From Paraburkholderia hospita (GTDB lineage: Bacteria; Pseudomonadota; Gammaproteobacteria; Burkholderiales; Burkholderiaceae), in contig NZ_CP026106.1 of assembly GCF_002902965.1 (NCBI RefSeq), forward strand, positions 62,001 to 126,000: DNA of 64,000 nt. The letters are read 5' to 3'. Shown here piece after piece: positions 1 to 8,103 of the stretch. A program made the translations under genes and the position numbers. The notes under the pieces were generated by a model, which searched no databases, was not told the origin of the DNA, and worked only from the letters and a program-made list of their open reading frames with translations. Numbering within the stretch: the first letter of the stretch is position 1; every line of letters begins with the position of its first letter.

Positions 1-125
1 ACGTTTAAGGTTTGGCCATGGCGACGCCAGCCGATCCATCAATACGTCCGTCCGCGCCGCCAACGCCCACGATTCTCGCTCAAGCGCAGCGAGCGCGCTT
101 GCGCGTATCGCGACGCCCGACAGCC
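1..125 (-). other. Left-edge sequence, possible start of a neighbouring leftward gene
   Basis: One leftward frame stays open from the end of the AraC gene to the window edge, with an ATG about 38 bases from the edge. The peptide is too short to identify. AraC/cupin regulators often precede a transporter gene, so this could be the start of one, but that is a guess. Confidence 0.2.
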
Positions 126-929
126 TCAGGACTTTAACGCAGCCGACGCGGCCAGCGTCGCGTGAGGATCGAAGTCGGTCGGCGGCGCGCCGAGTTCGCG
201 GCGGAACATGTCGCTGAAACTGCTCGGCAGATAGCCGAGTTCGCGCGCGATGGTGCTGACCGCGCGTCCTTCGGCGAGCCCCGATACGGCGACGGCCAGC
301 TGCACCTGCCTGCGCCACTCCGCGAAGCCGATACCCAGCGCCCGCGTGAAGAGCCGCGCGAGCGTGCGTACGCTCGCGCCCACCGACGCCGCATGCTGCT
401 CGAAGCTGATCGCATTCGACGGATTGTCGATCACCGCGCGGCACAGCGCGTCGAGCCGCCGGTCCGACGCGTCGGGCAGCGGAATGCGCAGCGACGAGCG
501 CGGCGCCTGTTCGAGTTCGAGCATGGCGAGCCGGTACGCCGTGCTCAGATAGTCTTCGTCGCGCGTCTGCGCCTCTTCATGTTCGGCAATCGACGCAATC
601 AGTTCGCGCAGCAGGCCGTTGATCTCGAACACGTCGCTGCGTGCGCTCAGATGGCCGATGCTGCGCTCATGGAAATACAGATTGCGCATCTCGACGTCGC
701 TCATCATGTGGATCGAGTGCTCGGTGCCGGCGGGCAGCCACACGGCGCGCTGCGGCGGGACGACGAGCGCCTCGTGCCCGGCTTCGACCCACATCACACC
801 CGACACGGCATACAGCACCTGCGCCCACGTGTGCGAATGCGGGTCGATGCGCAGCCCGCGCGGATAGTGCCGCGCGAGTGAATGGCCTTTGTCAGCGTCA
901 TGCAGGGCGGGTGGAGTCGCTTGTGTCAT
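126..929 (-). CDS. AraC-family transcriptional regulator with N-terminal cupin
   Basis: A 267-residue one-component regulator. The first half (about residues 15-100) is a cupin sensor with the pattern H-S-H-T-W near residue 31 and a PP.RAVW.P.G..H segment. The C-terminal 100 residues form the AraC double helix-turn-helix, including A.S.RTL.RLF near residue 190 and a final GY...S.FS..FRRE..PT helix pair. This is the cupin-AraC layout seen in regulators adjacent to efflux or permease genes. The ligand and target are unknown. It lies 3 bases downstream of the iron-permease-like gene on the same strand, so the two may be co-transcribed. The protein family is clear; the role is not. Confidence 0.88.
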   Translation of the reverse strand: MTQATPPALHDADKGHSLARHYPRGLRIDPHSHTWAQVLYAVSGVMWVEAGHEALVVPPQRAVWLPAGTEHSIHMMSDVEMRNLYFHERSIGHLSARSDVFEINGLLRELIASIAEHEEAQTRDEDYLSTAYRLAMLELEQAPRSSLRIPLPDASDRRLDALCRAVIDNPSNAISFEQHAASVGASVRTLARLFTRALGIGFAEWRRQVQLAVAVSGLAEGRAVSTIARELGYLPSSFSDMFRRELGAPPTDFDPHATLAASAALKS

Positions 930-932
930 CGC

Positions 933-1397
933 TCAGTGCGCGTCCTGGCGAGGCTTGCGGTCCTTGTCGTCATCGCTTTCGCTCTGGTCGATGAACGGCG
1001 AGTCGGTGTCGGTGCCGCCCGAGCGCAGCGCGCTGCGTGCTTTTTCGGCGAGCTGCTCGTAGCGCTGGCGAAAGCGCCCGAGATCCTTTTCGTTCAGTTC
1101 CTCGAGATCGAGCAGCGCGTTGTGTGCGCCGTCGAGCGCGCGGATCAGTTCGTCCAGCTTGATCTGCATCGCGGCCGTGTCGCGGTTTTGCGTGTTCTGG
1201 ATCAAAAAGACCATCAGAAAGGTGACGATCGTCGTCGATGTATTGATCACCAGTTGCCAGGTGTCGCTGAAATGGAACATCGGCCCGCTGATGCCCCATA
1301 CGACGACGAGCACCACGGCAATCACGAACGTCGCCGGCTTGCCGGCCATCGTCGAAAGACCCGTCGAGAACTTCGAGAACCAGTTGTTGTTTGTCAC
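933..1397 (-). CDS. Low-affinity iron permease family membrane protein
   Basis: A 154-residue protein. Two hydrophobic segments at about residues 22-40 and 48-66 are followed by the family signature QNTQNRD, then a polar, charged C-terminal half with ALD.AHN..L.LEEL. This matches the bacterial low-affinity iron permease family (related in sequence to yeast Fet4), small inner-membrane proteins whose transport function in bacteria is mostly inferred. The first ATG has a purine-rich GGAG element upstream. Transcription runs leftward into the AraC gene, 3 bases away. Confidence 0.82.
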   Translation of the reverse strand: MTNNNWFSKFSTGLSTMAGKPATFVIAVVLVVVWGISGPMFHFSDTWQLVINTSTTIVTFLMVFLIQNTQNRDTAAMQIKLDELIRALDGAHNALLDLEELNEKDLGRFRQRYEQLAEKARSALRSGGTDTDSPFIDQSESDDDKDRKPRQDAH

Positions 1398-1574
1398 TGG
1401 GCGCTCCTGTCGTGTGAAGTCCAGCCTTGACGATACCCATTCCCCCGCGCGTGCGCCACCGCACCCGCTGGGCCTCGCGGCCGCGAAAAATCCTGCGACG
1501 GATTTTCGCCGCTTGCGCGTTTAACCCCAAAACCTGCCGATTTCAAACCGGCAACCGTTCCAAGGGATAACGCA

Positions 1575-1877
1575 ATGAACATGCAAAAACCGGTCCGCAT
1601 GCTTGCAGCAGGCGTGGCCGCGTTGAGCGCCTCAGCGGCGTTCGCGCAGGCGGTGATCGTTGCGCCGATGGCGCCGCCCGCCGCGCGCGTCGAAGTCGTG
1701 CCGCCGCCGCGCGCGGGCTACGCGTGGGACTCCGGCCACTGGCGCTGGGCGGGCGGCCGCTACGTCTGGGTGGCGGGGCACTGGCAGACCATGCGTCCGG
1801 GCTATCGCTGGGTGCCTGGACATTGGATCGCGCATGGCCCGAACTGGCGCTGGGTGCCCGCGCACTGGGTGCGCTGA
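1575..1877 (+). CDS. Secreted tryptophan-rich YXWGXW-repeat protein
   Basis: A 100-residue exported protein. Residues 1-25 are a signal peptide with an A-F-A-Q cleavage region. After a proline-rich linker come four units of about 16 residues built on (G/R/N)-(Y/W)-x-W-(V/D)-x-G-H-W: around GYAWDSGHW, RYVWVAGHW, GYRWVPGHW and NWRWVPAHW. Such YXWGXW-repeat proteins are common in Burkholderiales; their function is not established, though an envelope or surface role is likely. A small lipoprotein gene follows 23 bases downstream. A second protein with the same motif is encoded at 6557-6802. Confidence 0.85.
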   Translation: MNMQKPVRMLAAGVAALSASAAFAQAVIVAPMAPPAARVEVVPPPRAGYAWDSGHWRWAGGRYVWVAGHWQTMRPGYRWVPGHWIAHGPNWRWVPAHWVR

Positions 1878-1900
1878 GCGTGGCGACGGGAGACTGAAAG

Positions 1901-2005
1901 ATGAAGAGGCTGTTGTTACTGGTATTGCTTACCGCGACGCTCGCGGGTTGCGCGGTGGTGTCGGCGCGCCCTTACGTCTACCGGCCGGCCGTCGTCGTAT
2001 ATTGA
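1901..2005 (+). CDS. Very small lipoprotein (34 residues)
   Basis: An ATG seven bases after a GGGAGA-type ribosome site opens a 34-codon frame ending in TGA. It starts MKRLLLL and continues to a lipobox L-A-G-C with Cys17, leaving a mature peptide of only 18 residues, rich in valine, tyrosine and proline. It sits 23 bases after the tryptophan-rich protein and probably shares its transcript. The lipobox, ribosome site and position support a real gene; no function can be assigned. Confidence 0.6.
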   Translation: MKRLLLLVLLTATLAGCAVVSARPYVYRPAVVVY

Positions 2006-2148
2006 ACAGCCTCGAATAGAGGTTGACGGAGCGCATCGCGGAGTTCGCGGCGTTCCTGTGAAGTCACTCGATCAGAACAACAGGGAGCGACAGCAGTGAC
2101 GACAGCACACCTCGTCGCGACAGACGCCGCGCGTGACACGCGGCATGC

Positions 2149-2748
2149 GTGGAATATGCGGCATACCCGGAGCCGCGCGCGTTGAGCGAACGCGATCCGG
2201 ACGCGGAACTGGTGGCGGGCGTCGGCAGGCAGGAGCCGGCCGCCGTCCGCACGCTCGTCGCGCGCAAGTTGCCGCGTCTGCTGGCGCTCGCCACGCGGAT
2301 GCTGGGAGACCGTATGGAAGCGGAAGACGTCGCGCAGGAAGCGTTCATGCGCATCTGGAAGCAGGCGCCGCGCTGGCGCGAGGGCGAGGCGCGTTTCGAT
2401 ACGTGGCTGCATCGCGTCGCGCTGAATCTCTGCTACGACCGTTTGCGCGCGCATCGCGAGGAACCCACCGACGCGCTGCCCGACGCCGTCGATCCCGCCG
2501 CCACGCCCGATGCGCAACTCGAAGCGCAATCGCGCGAGGCACGCGTGCGCGCAGCGCTCGCCGCGTTGCCGGCGCGCCAGCGCGAGGCGCTCGTGCTCAA
2601 CTACTACCAGGAACTGTCGAACATCGAGGCGGCCGGGCTGATGGGCATTACCGTCGACGCGCTCGAAAGCCTGCTGGCCCGCGCGCGCCGCAATCTGCGC
2701 GCGCTACTGGCGGGCGACGATCTTGCCGGAACGAGGACCAGCCGATGA
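2149..2748 (+). CDS. ECF-type RNA polymerase sigma factor
   Basis: A 199-residue extracytoplasmic-function sigma factor. Region 2 spans about residues 35-105, with R.LGDR.EAEDVAQEAF.R.WK and a FDTWLHRVALNLCYD helix. Region 4 is at about 135-190, with L.ALPARQREAL.L.YYQ and a DALESLLARARR..R recognition helix. The start is uncertain: the ATG at 2149 has no obvious ribosome site, and a TTG at 2181 (LSERDPDAEL) is an alternative. The stop codon overlaps the ATG of the next gene (ATGA), so sigma, presumed anti-sigma and periplasmic sensor are translationally coupled. Such operons usually autoregulate and respond to envelope or metal stress. Confidence 0.88.
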   Translation: MEYAAYPEPRALSERDPDAELVAGVGRQEPAAVRTLVARKLPRLLALATRMLGDRMEAEDVAQEAFMRIWKQAPRWREGEARFDTWLHRVALNLCYDRLRAHREEPTDALPDAVDPAATPDAQLEAQSREARVRAALAALPARQREALVLNYYQELSNIEAAGLMGITVDALESLLARARRNLRALLAGDDLAGTRTSR

Positions 2749-3215
2749 CTCCAGAGAGATTTCGCGCAATCGTCGATGCGTATGGCGCCGATGCGCGCCA
2801 TTGGCCCGAAGCGGAGCGCGCGGCCGCGAGCGCGTGGGCCGCGCAGCATCGCAGCGAGGCGGACGCGCTGCTTGCGCAGGCCGCGCAACTCGACGTATGG
2901 CTCGCGAGCGATGCCGCCGCGACCGATGTGGCGCCGGATGCCGCGCTCATCGAGCGCGTGATTGCTTCGGCGCCCGATAACCGAAAACTGCGACAACCGC
3001 GCCGGCTGTCGTTGGCCTGGGCGGGCGGCGGCTCGCGGCGGGCGGGCTGGTGGTGGTCGGGCGCGGCGGTCGCGGGCGTTGGTTTGATCGGCGGATTGGC
3101 GGGCGCATTCGCGGTGTCGTTTTTTCTCGTGACGGGCAACCCGTCCCCGGGACCGGAGTCTTCCTATCTGACAACTGGATTTGGCGGCACGGCCGCAGAC
3201 TGGAGTGACGAATGA
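2745..3215 (+). CDS. Anti-sigma-factor-like single-pass membrane protein
   Basis: A 156-residue protein starting MTPERFRAIVDAYGADARHWP, an N-terminal pattern found in small proteins next to ECF sigma genes in proteobacteria. The cytoplasmic part (about 1-100) is alpha-helical and rich in alanine. A single transmembrane segment lies at about residues 108-130, followed by a short periplasmic tail. Its ATG overlaps the sigma factor stop and its own stop overlaps the next start, so all three genes are coupled. No zinc-binding anti-sigma motif (HxxxCxxC) is present, so the anti-sigma role rests on position and topology. Confidence 0.65.
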   Translation: MTPERFRAIVDAYGADARHWPEAERAAASAWAAQHRSEADALLAQAAQLDVWLASDAAATDVAPDAALIERVIASAPDNRKLRQPRRLSLAWAGGGSRRAGWWWSGAAVAGVGLIGGLAGAFAVSFFLVTGNPSPGPESSYLTTGFGGTAADWSDE

Positions 3216-3721
3216 GCGGACGCGCCTGGAAATTTCTGTTGGTCGGCTCGCTGGTGCTCAACGTGTTTCTGATTGGCGGCGTCGCGGGCGGCGCGTATCA
3301 GTGGTTCGTCGCGCATGGCGGCGCGACGGCCGCCACTCAAGCACAGCCACGCGCGCTGCGTTTCGCGGCGGAAGGGCTGTCGGCGGAGCGCCAGCAGCAG
3401 TTCGTCGATGCATTGAAGGACGCGCGCCGCGAAGCGCGCGAGTACGCGCGTGACGGGCGCGAGGACCGGCGCGAGGTGCTGCGGCTGCTAGCCGCGCCGC
3501 AACTGGACCGCGCGGCGCTCGACGTGGCGCTGAACCGCACGCGCGAAGCCGATATCGCGCTGCGCTCGCGGGTCGAGCAAAGCGTCGCCGATTTCGCCGA
3601 GACCTTGTCGCCCGATGAGCGCGTGAAGTTCGCGGAAGGCTTGCGCGAACGTGGGCAATGGCGGCTCGCGCAGGCGCAGCAGCGCTTGCAGAAACCGGGC
3701 AATCAGCCCGCGAGCGACTGA
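3212..3721 (+). CDS. Periplasmic heavy-metal-sensor-like protein (CpxP/CnrX-like fold)
   Basis: A 169-residue protein with one N-terminal membrane anchor (about residues 8-28) and a long helical periplasmic domain rich in Arg, Ala and Glu. It contains the spaced leucine/arginine pattern of the periplasmic heavy-metal-sensor family (L....R..FV..LKDARRE.R and LSPDER..FAE). In that family, members such as CnrX capture a signal in the periplasm and release an ECF sigma factor through a membrane partner. The overlap with the anti-sigma-like gene fits that scheme. No cluster of His or Met metal ligands is obvious, so the signal may not be a metal. Confidence 0.7.
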   Translation: MSGRAWKFLLVGSLVLNVFLIGGVAGGAYQWFVAHGGATAATQAQPRALRFAAEGLSAERQQQFVDALKDARREAREYARDGREDRREVLRLLAAPQLDRAALDVALNRTREADIALRSRVEQSVADFAETLSPDERVKFAEGLRERGQWRLAQAQQRLQKPGNQPASD

Positions 3722-3815
3722 TTGGCCGCGACTGAAAAAAGCAGCGACGGAAAAGCGCCACTCGCTCCGTTTAATGCACATCGAACCACGCACGACAGGC
3801 GAGACAGGAGCGAGC

Positions 3816-5339
3816 ATGGCCAATTCACCTGCAATCATGGCGCCGCCGTTGAGCACAGCCGCGATCGCGCTGAACCGCTTCGGCCTCGGCGCGCGCGCCG
3901 ACGAAGCGCCACCGGCGAATCCGAAGAACTGGCTGCTCGCACAGATCGACGCCTATCAGCCGATGCCCGCGGCATGGGCTGCGCAACCGACATCGCTGGC
4001 AATCGCTGCGGATCTGGCCGATGAACGCCAGCAGGCGATGGCGAACCCGGCAACGAACGCCACGGCGAGTGGCGCAAATGCAGCCAGCGCGCCGAATCTC
4101 GCCAGCAACCCGGATGACGCGCGCAAAGCCGCCCGTCAGGCCGCGAACAAGGCGCAGCGCATGGAAACGCGCGACACCTATCGCGCAGCCGTGAACGCGC
4201 GCGTCGCGAGCGCTCTGACGACGCCCGCGCCGTTCATCGAGCGGCTCGTGCATTTCTGGTCGAATCACTTCGCGGTTTCCATCGACAAAGGCCGCGTCGC
4301 GCCGTTCGCCGGCGCGTTCGAAGCGGAGGCGATCCGCCCGCACGTGCTCGGTCGCTTCGAAGACATGCTGGTGGCCGTCGAACGTCATCCCGCGATGCAG
4401 CTTTTTCTCGACCAGACGCGCTCTGTCGGACCCGACAGCGTCGCCGCGTTGCGTGCCGCGCAGCGCAATCCGAACCGCAAGCCCGGACTCAACGAAAACC
4501 TCGCGCGCGAGATCATGGAACTGCATACGCTAGGCGTGCGCAGTGGCTACACGCAGGACGACGTCACCGAGTTCGCGCGCGCCATGACGGGCTGGAGCAT
4601 TGCGGCCGCGCAAGGTCCGCAGGCGAACAACGCAAGCAACGCAAAAAATGTGAACACCGCGCCGCCGGGTGCGTTCATGTTCCGTCCGCAATTGCACGAG
4701 CCGGGGACGCGGACCATCATGGGCCGCCGCTACGACCAGCCGGGCGAAGGGCAGACGCTCGCGGTGCTGCACGATCTGTCGAGCGCGCCCGCCACCGCGA
4801 CGCATATTGCGACCAAGCTCGCGCGCCACTTCGTTGCGGACAATCCGTCGCCCGATGTGGTCGACCAATTGGCGACAGCCTTCATGCGCAGTCGCGGCGA
4901 TCTGCCCACGGTTTATCGCGCGCTGATCGACAGTGACGCCGCGTGGTCGCCCATAGCCGTCAAGTTCAAGTCGCCTTGGGAATGGACGGTTTCGTCGATG
5001 CGCGGCCTCGGCATGCACAACCTGAACGACCGCGAGCGCGTCGTGCAGATGGCGCCCGTGCTTACGCAACTTGGTCAGCAGGTGTGGCGTCCCGGTTCGC
5101 CGGCCGGCTATGACGATATCGCTGCGAGCTGGGCCGCGCCCGATGCGCTAGTGCGGCGTGTCGAGATCGCGCAGCGTTTCGCGGCGCGCGTCGGTGACCG
5201 GCTCGATGCGCGCTCGCTCGGGCAGACGCTGACGGCAGGTTCGCTGAGCGAGCCGACGCAGCTCGCCGTGTCGCGCGCGGAGAGCGCATCGACGGCGCTC
5301 GCGCTGCTGCTCGTCTCGCCCGATTTCCAACGGAGATGA
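3816..5339 (+). CDS. DUF1800 family protein
   Basis: A 507-residue protein. The ATG at 3816 is preceded by ACAGGAG at a suitable distance; upstream in-frame codons lack support. Family features are visible: A.ALNRFGLGARADE near the start, FW.NHF near residue 145, the NENLARE.MELHTLGV core near residue 230, the YTQ.DV.E.AR..TGW segment after it, and a C-terminal VWRPGSPAGYDD region. DUF1800 proteins are almost always encoded just before a DUF1501 protein, as here (the stop codon overlaps the next start). Biochemical function is unknown; the pair is thought to act outside the cytoplasm. No clear signal peptide is seen here. Confidence 0.88.
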   Translation: MANSPAIMAPPLSTAAIALNRFGLGARADEAPPANPKNWLLAQIDAYQPMPAAWAAQPTSLAIAADLADERQQAMANPATNATASGANAASAPNLASNPDDARKAARQAANKAQRMETRDTYRAAVNARVASALTTPAPFIERLVHFWSNHFAVSIDKGRVAPFAGAFEAEAIRPHVLGRFEDMLVAVERHPAMQLFLDQTRSVGPDSVAALRAAQRNPNRKPGLNENLAREIMELHTLGVRSGYTQDDVTEFARAMTGWSIAAAQGPQANNASNAKNVNTAPPGAFMFRPQLHEPGTRTIMGRRYDQPGEGQTLAVLHDLSSAPATATHIATKLARHFVADNPSPDVVDQLATAFMRSRGDLPTVYRALIDSDAAWSPIAVKFKSPWEWTVSSMRGLGMHNLNDRERVVQMAPVLTQLGQQVWRPGSPAGYDDIAASWAAPDALVRRVEIAQRFAARVGDRLDARSLGQTLTAGSLSEPTQLAVSRAESASTALALLLVSPDFQRR

Positions 5340-6502
5340 CCATGCTCACTCGCCGCAGTTTCGTGCGCATCGCAGCCGCTGGCGCGGGCGCGATGCTCGT
5401 CGCGCCGCAGATCGTGTTCGCGCGCGCCGCGACCGACCGCCGCTTCGTGTTCGTGATCCAGCGCGGCGCCGCCGATGGGCTGAACATCGTCGTGCCGTAC
5501 GCGGACCCTGCCTATGCGTCGCTGCGCGGCGCGCTGGCCGTCGATACGTCGGCTTCGATGAAGCTGGACGGCACGTTCGCGCTGCATCCGTCGCTTGCGC
5601 AGATCGGGCAGATGTACGGCCGGCGCGAGGCGCTGTTCGTGCATGCCGTCGCGTCGCCGTATCGGGACCGCTCGCATTTCGACGGACAGAACGTGCTGGA
5701 GACGGGCGGATCGTCCGCGTATCAGGTGAAGGACGGCTGGCTCAATCGGCTCGTCGGCATGATGCCCGGTGCAGCGTCGACGACGCACGAGAACGCGATC
5801 GCGTTCGCGCCGACCGTGCCGATGGCGTTGCGCGGTGCGGCGAACGTCGCGTCGTATGCGCCTTCCGGGCTGCCGCAGGCACCCGACGATCTGCTCACGC
5901 GCGTCTCGCAGCTCTACGAACAGGACGCGCAGTTGCGTCCGCTGTGGGAATCGGCGATGGCGGCGCGCGGTCTCGCGGGCGATGCGGGGGCGCGCCAGGA
6001 CCCGGCGAGTCTCGGCAAGCTGGCGGCCGGGTTTTTGTCGCGCGAAGACGGGCCGCGTATCGCGATGATCGAAACGGGCGGCTGGGACACGCACAGCGCG
6101 CAAATGCCGCGCCTCGCCGCACAGCTCAAAGCGCTCGACACGATGCTCGCTGCATTGCGCGACGGACTCGGACCGGCGTGGAGCAAGACGACGGTGCTGG
6201 TTGCCACCGAGTTCGGCCGCACGGCTGCTGCGAACGGGACGGGCGGCACGGACCACGGCACGGCATCCGTCGCGATGGTGATCGGCGGCGCGGTGGCGGG
6301 CGGGCGCGTCGTCGCCGACTGGCCCGGCTTGCGGCAAAGCGATCTGTACCAGGCGCGCGACCTGAAGCCGACGGCCTCGCTCGACGCGCTGATCACGGGC
6401 GTCGCGAGCGAAAGCCTCGGGCTCGATCCGCACCGGACTTCGCGCACGCTGTTCGCGCAAGCGGGCAGCGCGCAGCCGATGACGGGTCTGATCCGTGTTT
6501 AG
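5336..6502 (+). CDS. DUF1501 family exported protein (Tat signal)
   Basis: A 388-residue protein. The N-terminus carries a twin-arginine signal, LTRRSFVRIA followed by a hydrophobic stretch and an A-R-A cleavage region, so it is probably exported folded. DUF1501 features follow: F.LHP.LA near residue 80, a Y..RSHFDGQN.LE motif near residue 110, an ETGGWDTH motif near residue 245 and the EFGRT...NGTGGTDHG signature near residue 290. The metal-type His/Asp pattern suggests a sulfatase/phosphatase-like fold. Translation is coupled to the DUF1800 gene (ATGA overlap). Start ATG at 5336 or 5342. Function unknown. Confidence 0.9.
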   Translation: MTMLTRRSFVRIAAAGAGAMLVAPQIVFARAATDRRFVFVIQRGAADGLNIVVPYADPAYASLRGALAVDTSASMKLDGTFALHPSLAQIGQMYGRREALFVHAVASPYRDRSHFDGQNVLETGGSSAYQVKDGWLNRLVGMMPGAASTTHENAIAFAPTVPMALRGAANVASYAPSGLPQAPDDLLTRVSQLYEQDAQLRPLWESAMAARGLAGDAGARQDPASLGKLAAGFLSREDGPRIAMIETGGWDTHSAQMPRLAAQLKALDTMLAALRDGLGPAWSKTTVLVATEFGRTAAANGTGGTDHGTASVAMVIGGAVAGGRVVADWPGLRQSDLYQARDLKPTASLDALITGVASESLGLDPHRTSRTLFAQAGSAQPMTGLIRV

Positions 6503-6556
6503 GCCGCGCGAGCCGATTTGACAATCAAGCCGAATCACTAGTCGATCAACAGGGAG

Positions 6557-6802
6557 ATGAATTCGACGATGAATGGTCTGAACCTGAAATCCACGAAACT
6601 GCGCGCGCTGCTGGCGGCCACGCTCTGCGCATCGACACTTTCCGCCTGCTATGTCGTCGAGCCTGCGCGGCCGGCGCAGCCCGCGCCCGTCGCGGAGGTG
6701 ATACCCGCGGCGCCTGCGCCGGGATATCGGTGGGTGAAGGGTCACTATCGCTGGGAGGGCAATCACTGGGCATGGGTGCCGGGGCACTGGCGGCCCGTTT
6801 GA
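6557..6802 (+). CDS. Small YXWGXW-motif lipoprotein
   Basis: An 81-residue lipoprotein. A signal segment ends in the lipobox L-S-A-C (Cys31), then a Pro/Ala linker, then GYRWVKGHYRW and HWAWVPGHW units of the same kind as in the secreted protein at 1575-1877. An outer-membrane or periplasmic role is likely but unknown. It follows the DUF1501 gene by 54 bases, so may be read from the same transcript. GGGAG precedes the start by a few bases. Confidence 0.82.
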   Translation: MNSTMNGLNLKSTKLRALLAATLCASTLSACYVVEPARPAQPAPVAEVIPAAPAPGYRWVKGHYRWEGNHWAWVPGHWRPV

Positions 6803-6940
6803 CCCCGCTTGATCCGGTTCGAAAAAAATAACCGGTTGCGCGTGTCGATCTGAAGATGGCTCACTCGTCGTAGTGGTGAAGACTCGCTAATCGGGCGAAA
6901 CTTCTTCACTCATGAAACTCTTCACATCAGGAGACACGAC

Positions 6941-7426
6941 ATGTCCACGCCAGCCGTCAAGCCCATCCCCGAAGGGATGCACACGTTGACACCGCACATC
7001 ATCGTCGCGGGCGCGGCCGAAGCAATCGAGTTCTACAAGAAAGCGTTCAATGCAGTCGAGCAGGTGCGCCTGCCCGGTCCCGGCGGCAAGCTGATGCATG
7101 CGCAGCTGAAAATTGGCGATTCGACGCTGATGCTGGTCGACGAAATGCCCGATTGCGGCAACGGCGCGTCGTTCGGGCCGAAGGAACTGAAGGGCACGCC
7201 CGTCGTGCTGCACCTGTATGTCAACGACGCGGACGCCACCATCGCGCAAGCCGCGGCAGCGGGCGCGAAGGTCATCATGCCCGCCACCGACATGTTCTGG
7301 GGCGACCGTTACGGCCAGGTCGAAGATCCGTTCGGCCACCGCTGGTCCGTCGCGACGCACAAGCGCGACGTCACGCCCGACGAAATGAAATCGGCGATGG
7401 AGCAGATGGCGCAAGGCCGTCAATAA
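6941..7426 (+). CDS. VOC family (PhnB/glyoxalase-like) protein
   Basis: A 161-residue protein of the vicinal-oxygen-chelate superfamily, PhnB-like branch. The signature strands are present: LTPHIIV.GAAEAIEFYKKAF near the start, then G.LMHAQLKIGDSTLML.DE, a second betaalphabetabetabeta unit with HLYVNDADATIAQAAAAGAKV, and W.GDRYGQVEDPFGH.WSVATH near residue 130. The ATG lies just after TCAGGAGACACGAC, a good ribosome site. Members bind small substrates or drugs, often through a metal; the substrate here cannot be told. Another VOC gene follows 93 bases later. Confidence 0.85.
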   Translation: MSTPAVKPIPEGMHTLTPHIIVAGAAEAIEFYKKAFNAVEQVRLPGPGGKLMHAQLKIGDSTLMLVDEMPDCGNGASFGPKELKGTPVVLHLYVNDADATIAQAAAAGAKVIMPATDMFWGDRYGQVEDPFGHRWSVATHKRDVTPDEMKSAMEQMAQGRQ

Positions 7427-7519
7427 CGTCTGTCGCGGGGGCGTGAATCGATGCGCGGTGATGCATCGCGCATTTCACCGCACGCTGCCGCGCCCGATAC
7501 AACCATCCAAGGAGATGTG

Positions 7520-7996
7520 ATGGACAAGATTGCCACGTGCCTGTGGTTCGACGGCAATGCGGAGGAAGCCGTCCGGTTCTACACGGGCATCTTCGGGAAT
7601 TCGAGCATCGGCGACATCACGCATTACGGCGAGGCGATGCCCGGCAAGGCTGGTGAAGTGCTGACGATCACCTTCCATCTGGAAGGCCGCGAATTCCTCG
7701 CGTTGAACGGCGGCCCGCAGTACACGTTTTCTCCGGCGATTTCGATGTTCGTGAAGTGCGAATCGCAAGAGGAAGTCGACACGTTGTGGGACAAGCTGCT
7801 CGAAGGCGGCGGCTCGCCGGTGCAGTGCGGCTGGCTGACGGACCGCTACGGCGTCTCGTGGCAGATCGTGCCGACCATGATGATGAAGTTTCTGACGGAC
7901 AAGGACCAGACGAAGGTCCAGCGTGCAATGCAGGCAATGATGCAAATGGTAAAGCTCGACGTGAAAGCGCTCGAAGCGGCTTTCAACGGGCAGTGA
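7520..7996 (+). CDS. VOC family protein (3-demethylubiquinone-methyltransferase-like domain)
   Basis: A 158-residue protein starting MDKIATCLWFDG.AEEAVRFY, with GE.LTITF.LEGREF.ALNGGP and GG.PVQCGWLTDRYGVSWQIVP. These are hallmarks of the PhnB-like VOC subfamily often mislabelled 3-demethylubiquinone methyltransferase. The ATG at 7520 follows AAGGAGATGTG, clearly the ribosome site. It belongs to the same broad superfamily as the preceding gene but to a different branch. The real substrate is unknown. Confidence 0.85.
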   Translation: MDKIATCLWFDGNAEEAVRFYTGIFGNSSIGDITHYGEAMPGKAGEVLTITFHLEGREFLALNGGPQYTFSPAISMFVKCESQEEVDTLWDKLLEGGGSPVQCGWLTDRYGVSWQIVPTMMMKFLTDKDQTKVQRAMQAMMQMVKLDVKALEAAFNGQ

Positions 7997-8103
7997 TTTC
8001 TGTTGAGCGTGGCGCGCGCCGCGCATGAATGGCTTTTGCTGCGGCGCGCGTATCTGCGATCATCGGCGCTTTCCTCCTTGCCGGCTCCTGCCGGATACGC
8101 GCG

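Noticed and set aside
162..881. Long open frame opposite the AraC gene, and many similar long frames opposite real genes (for example 5108-6787, 17081-19093, 38583-39812, 50109-51536 as a whole)
   Set aside because: They lie antisense to clearly recognisable proteins, are dominated by Arg/Ala/His as expected of high-GC shadows, and show no family motifs or ribosome sites. Only the first part of the 50109-51536 frame, beyond 51185, carries antiporter remnants.
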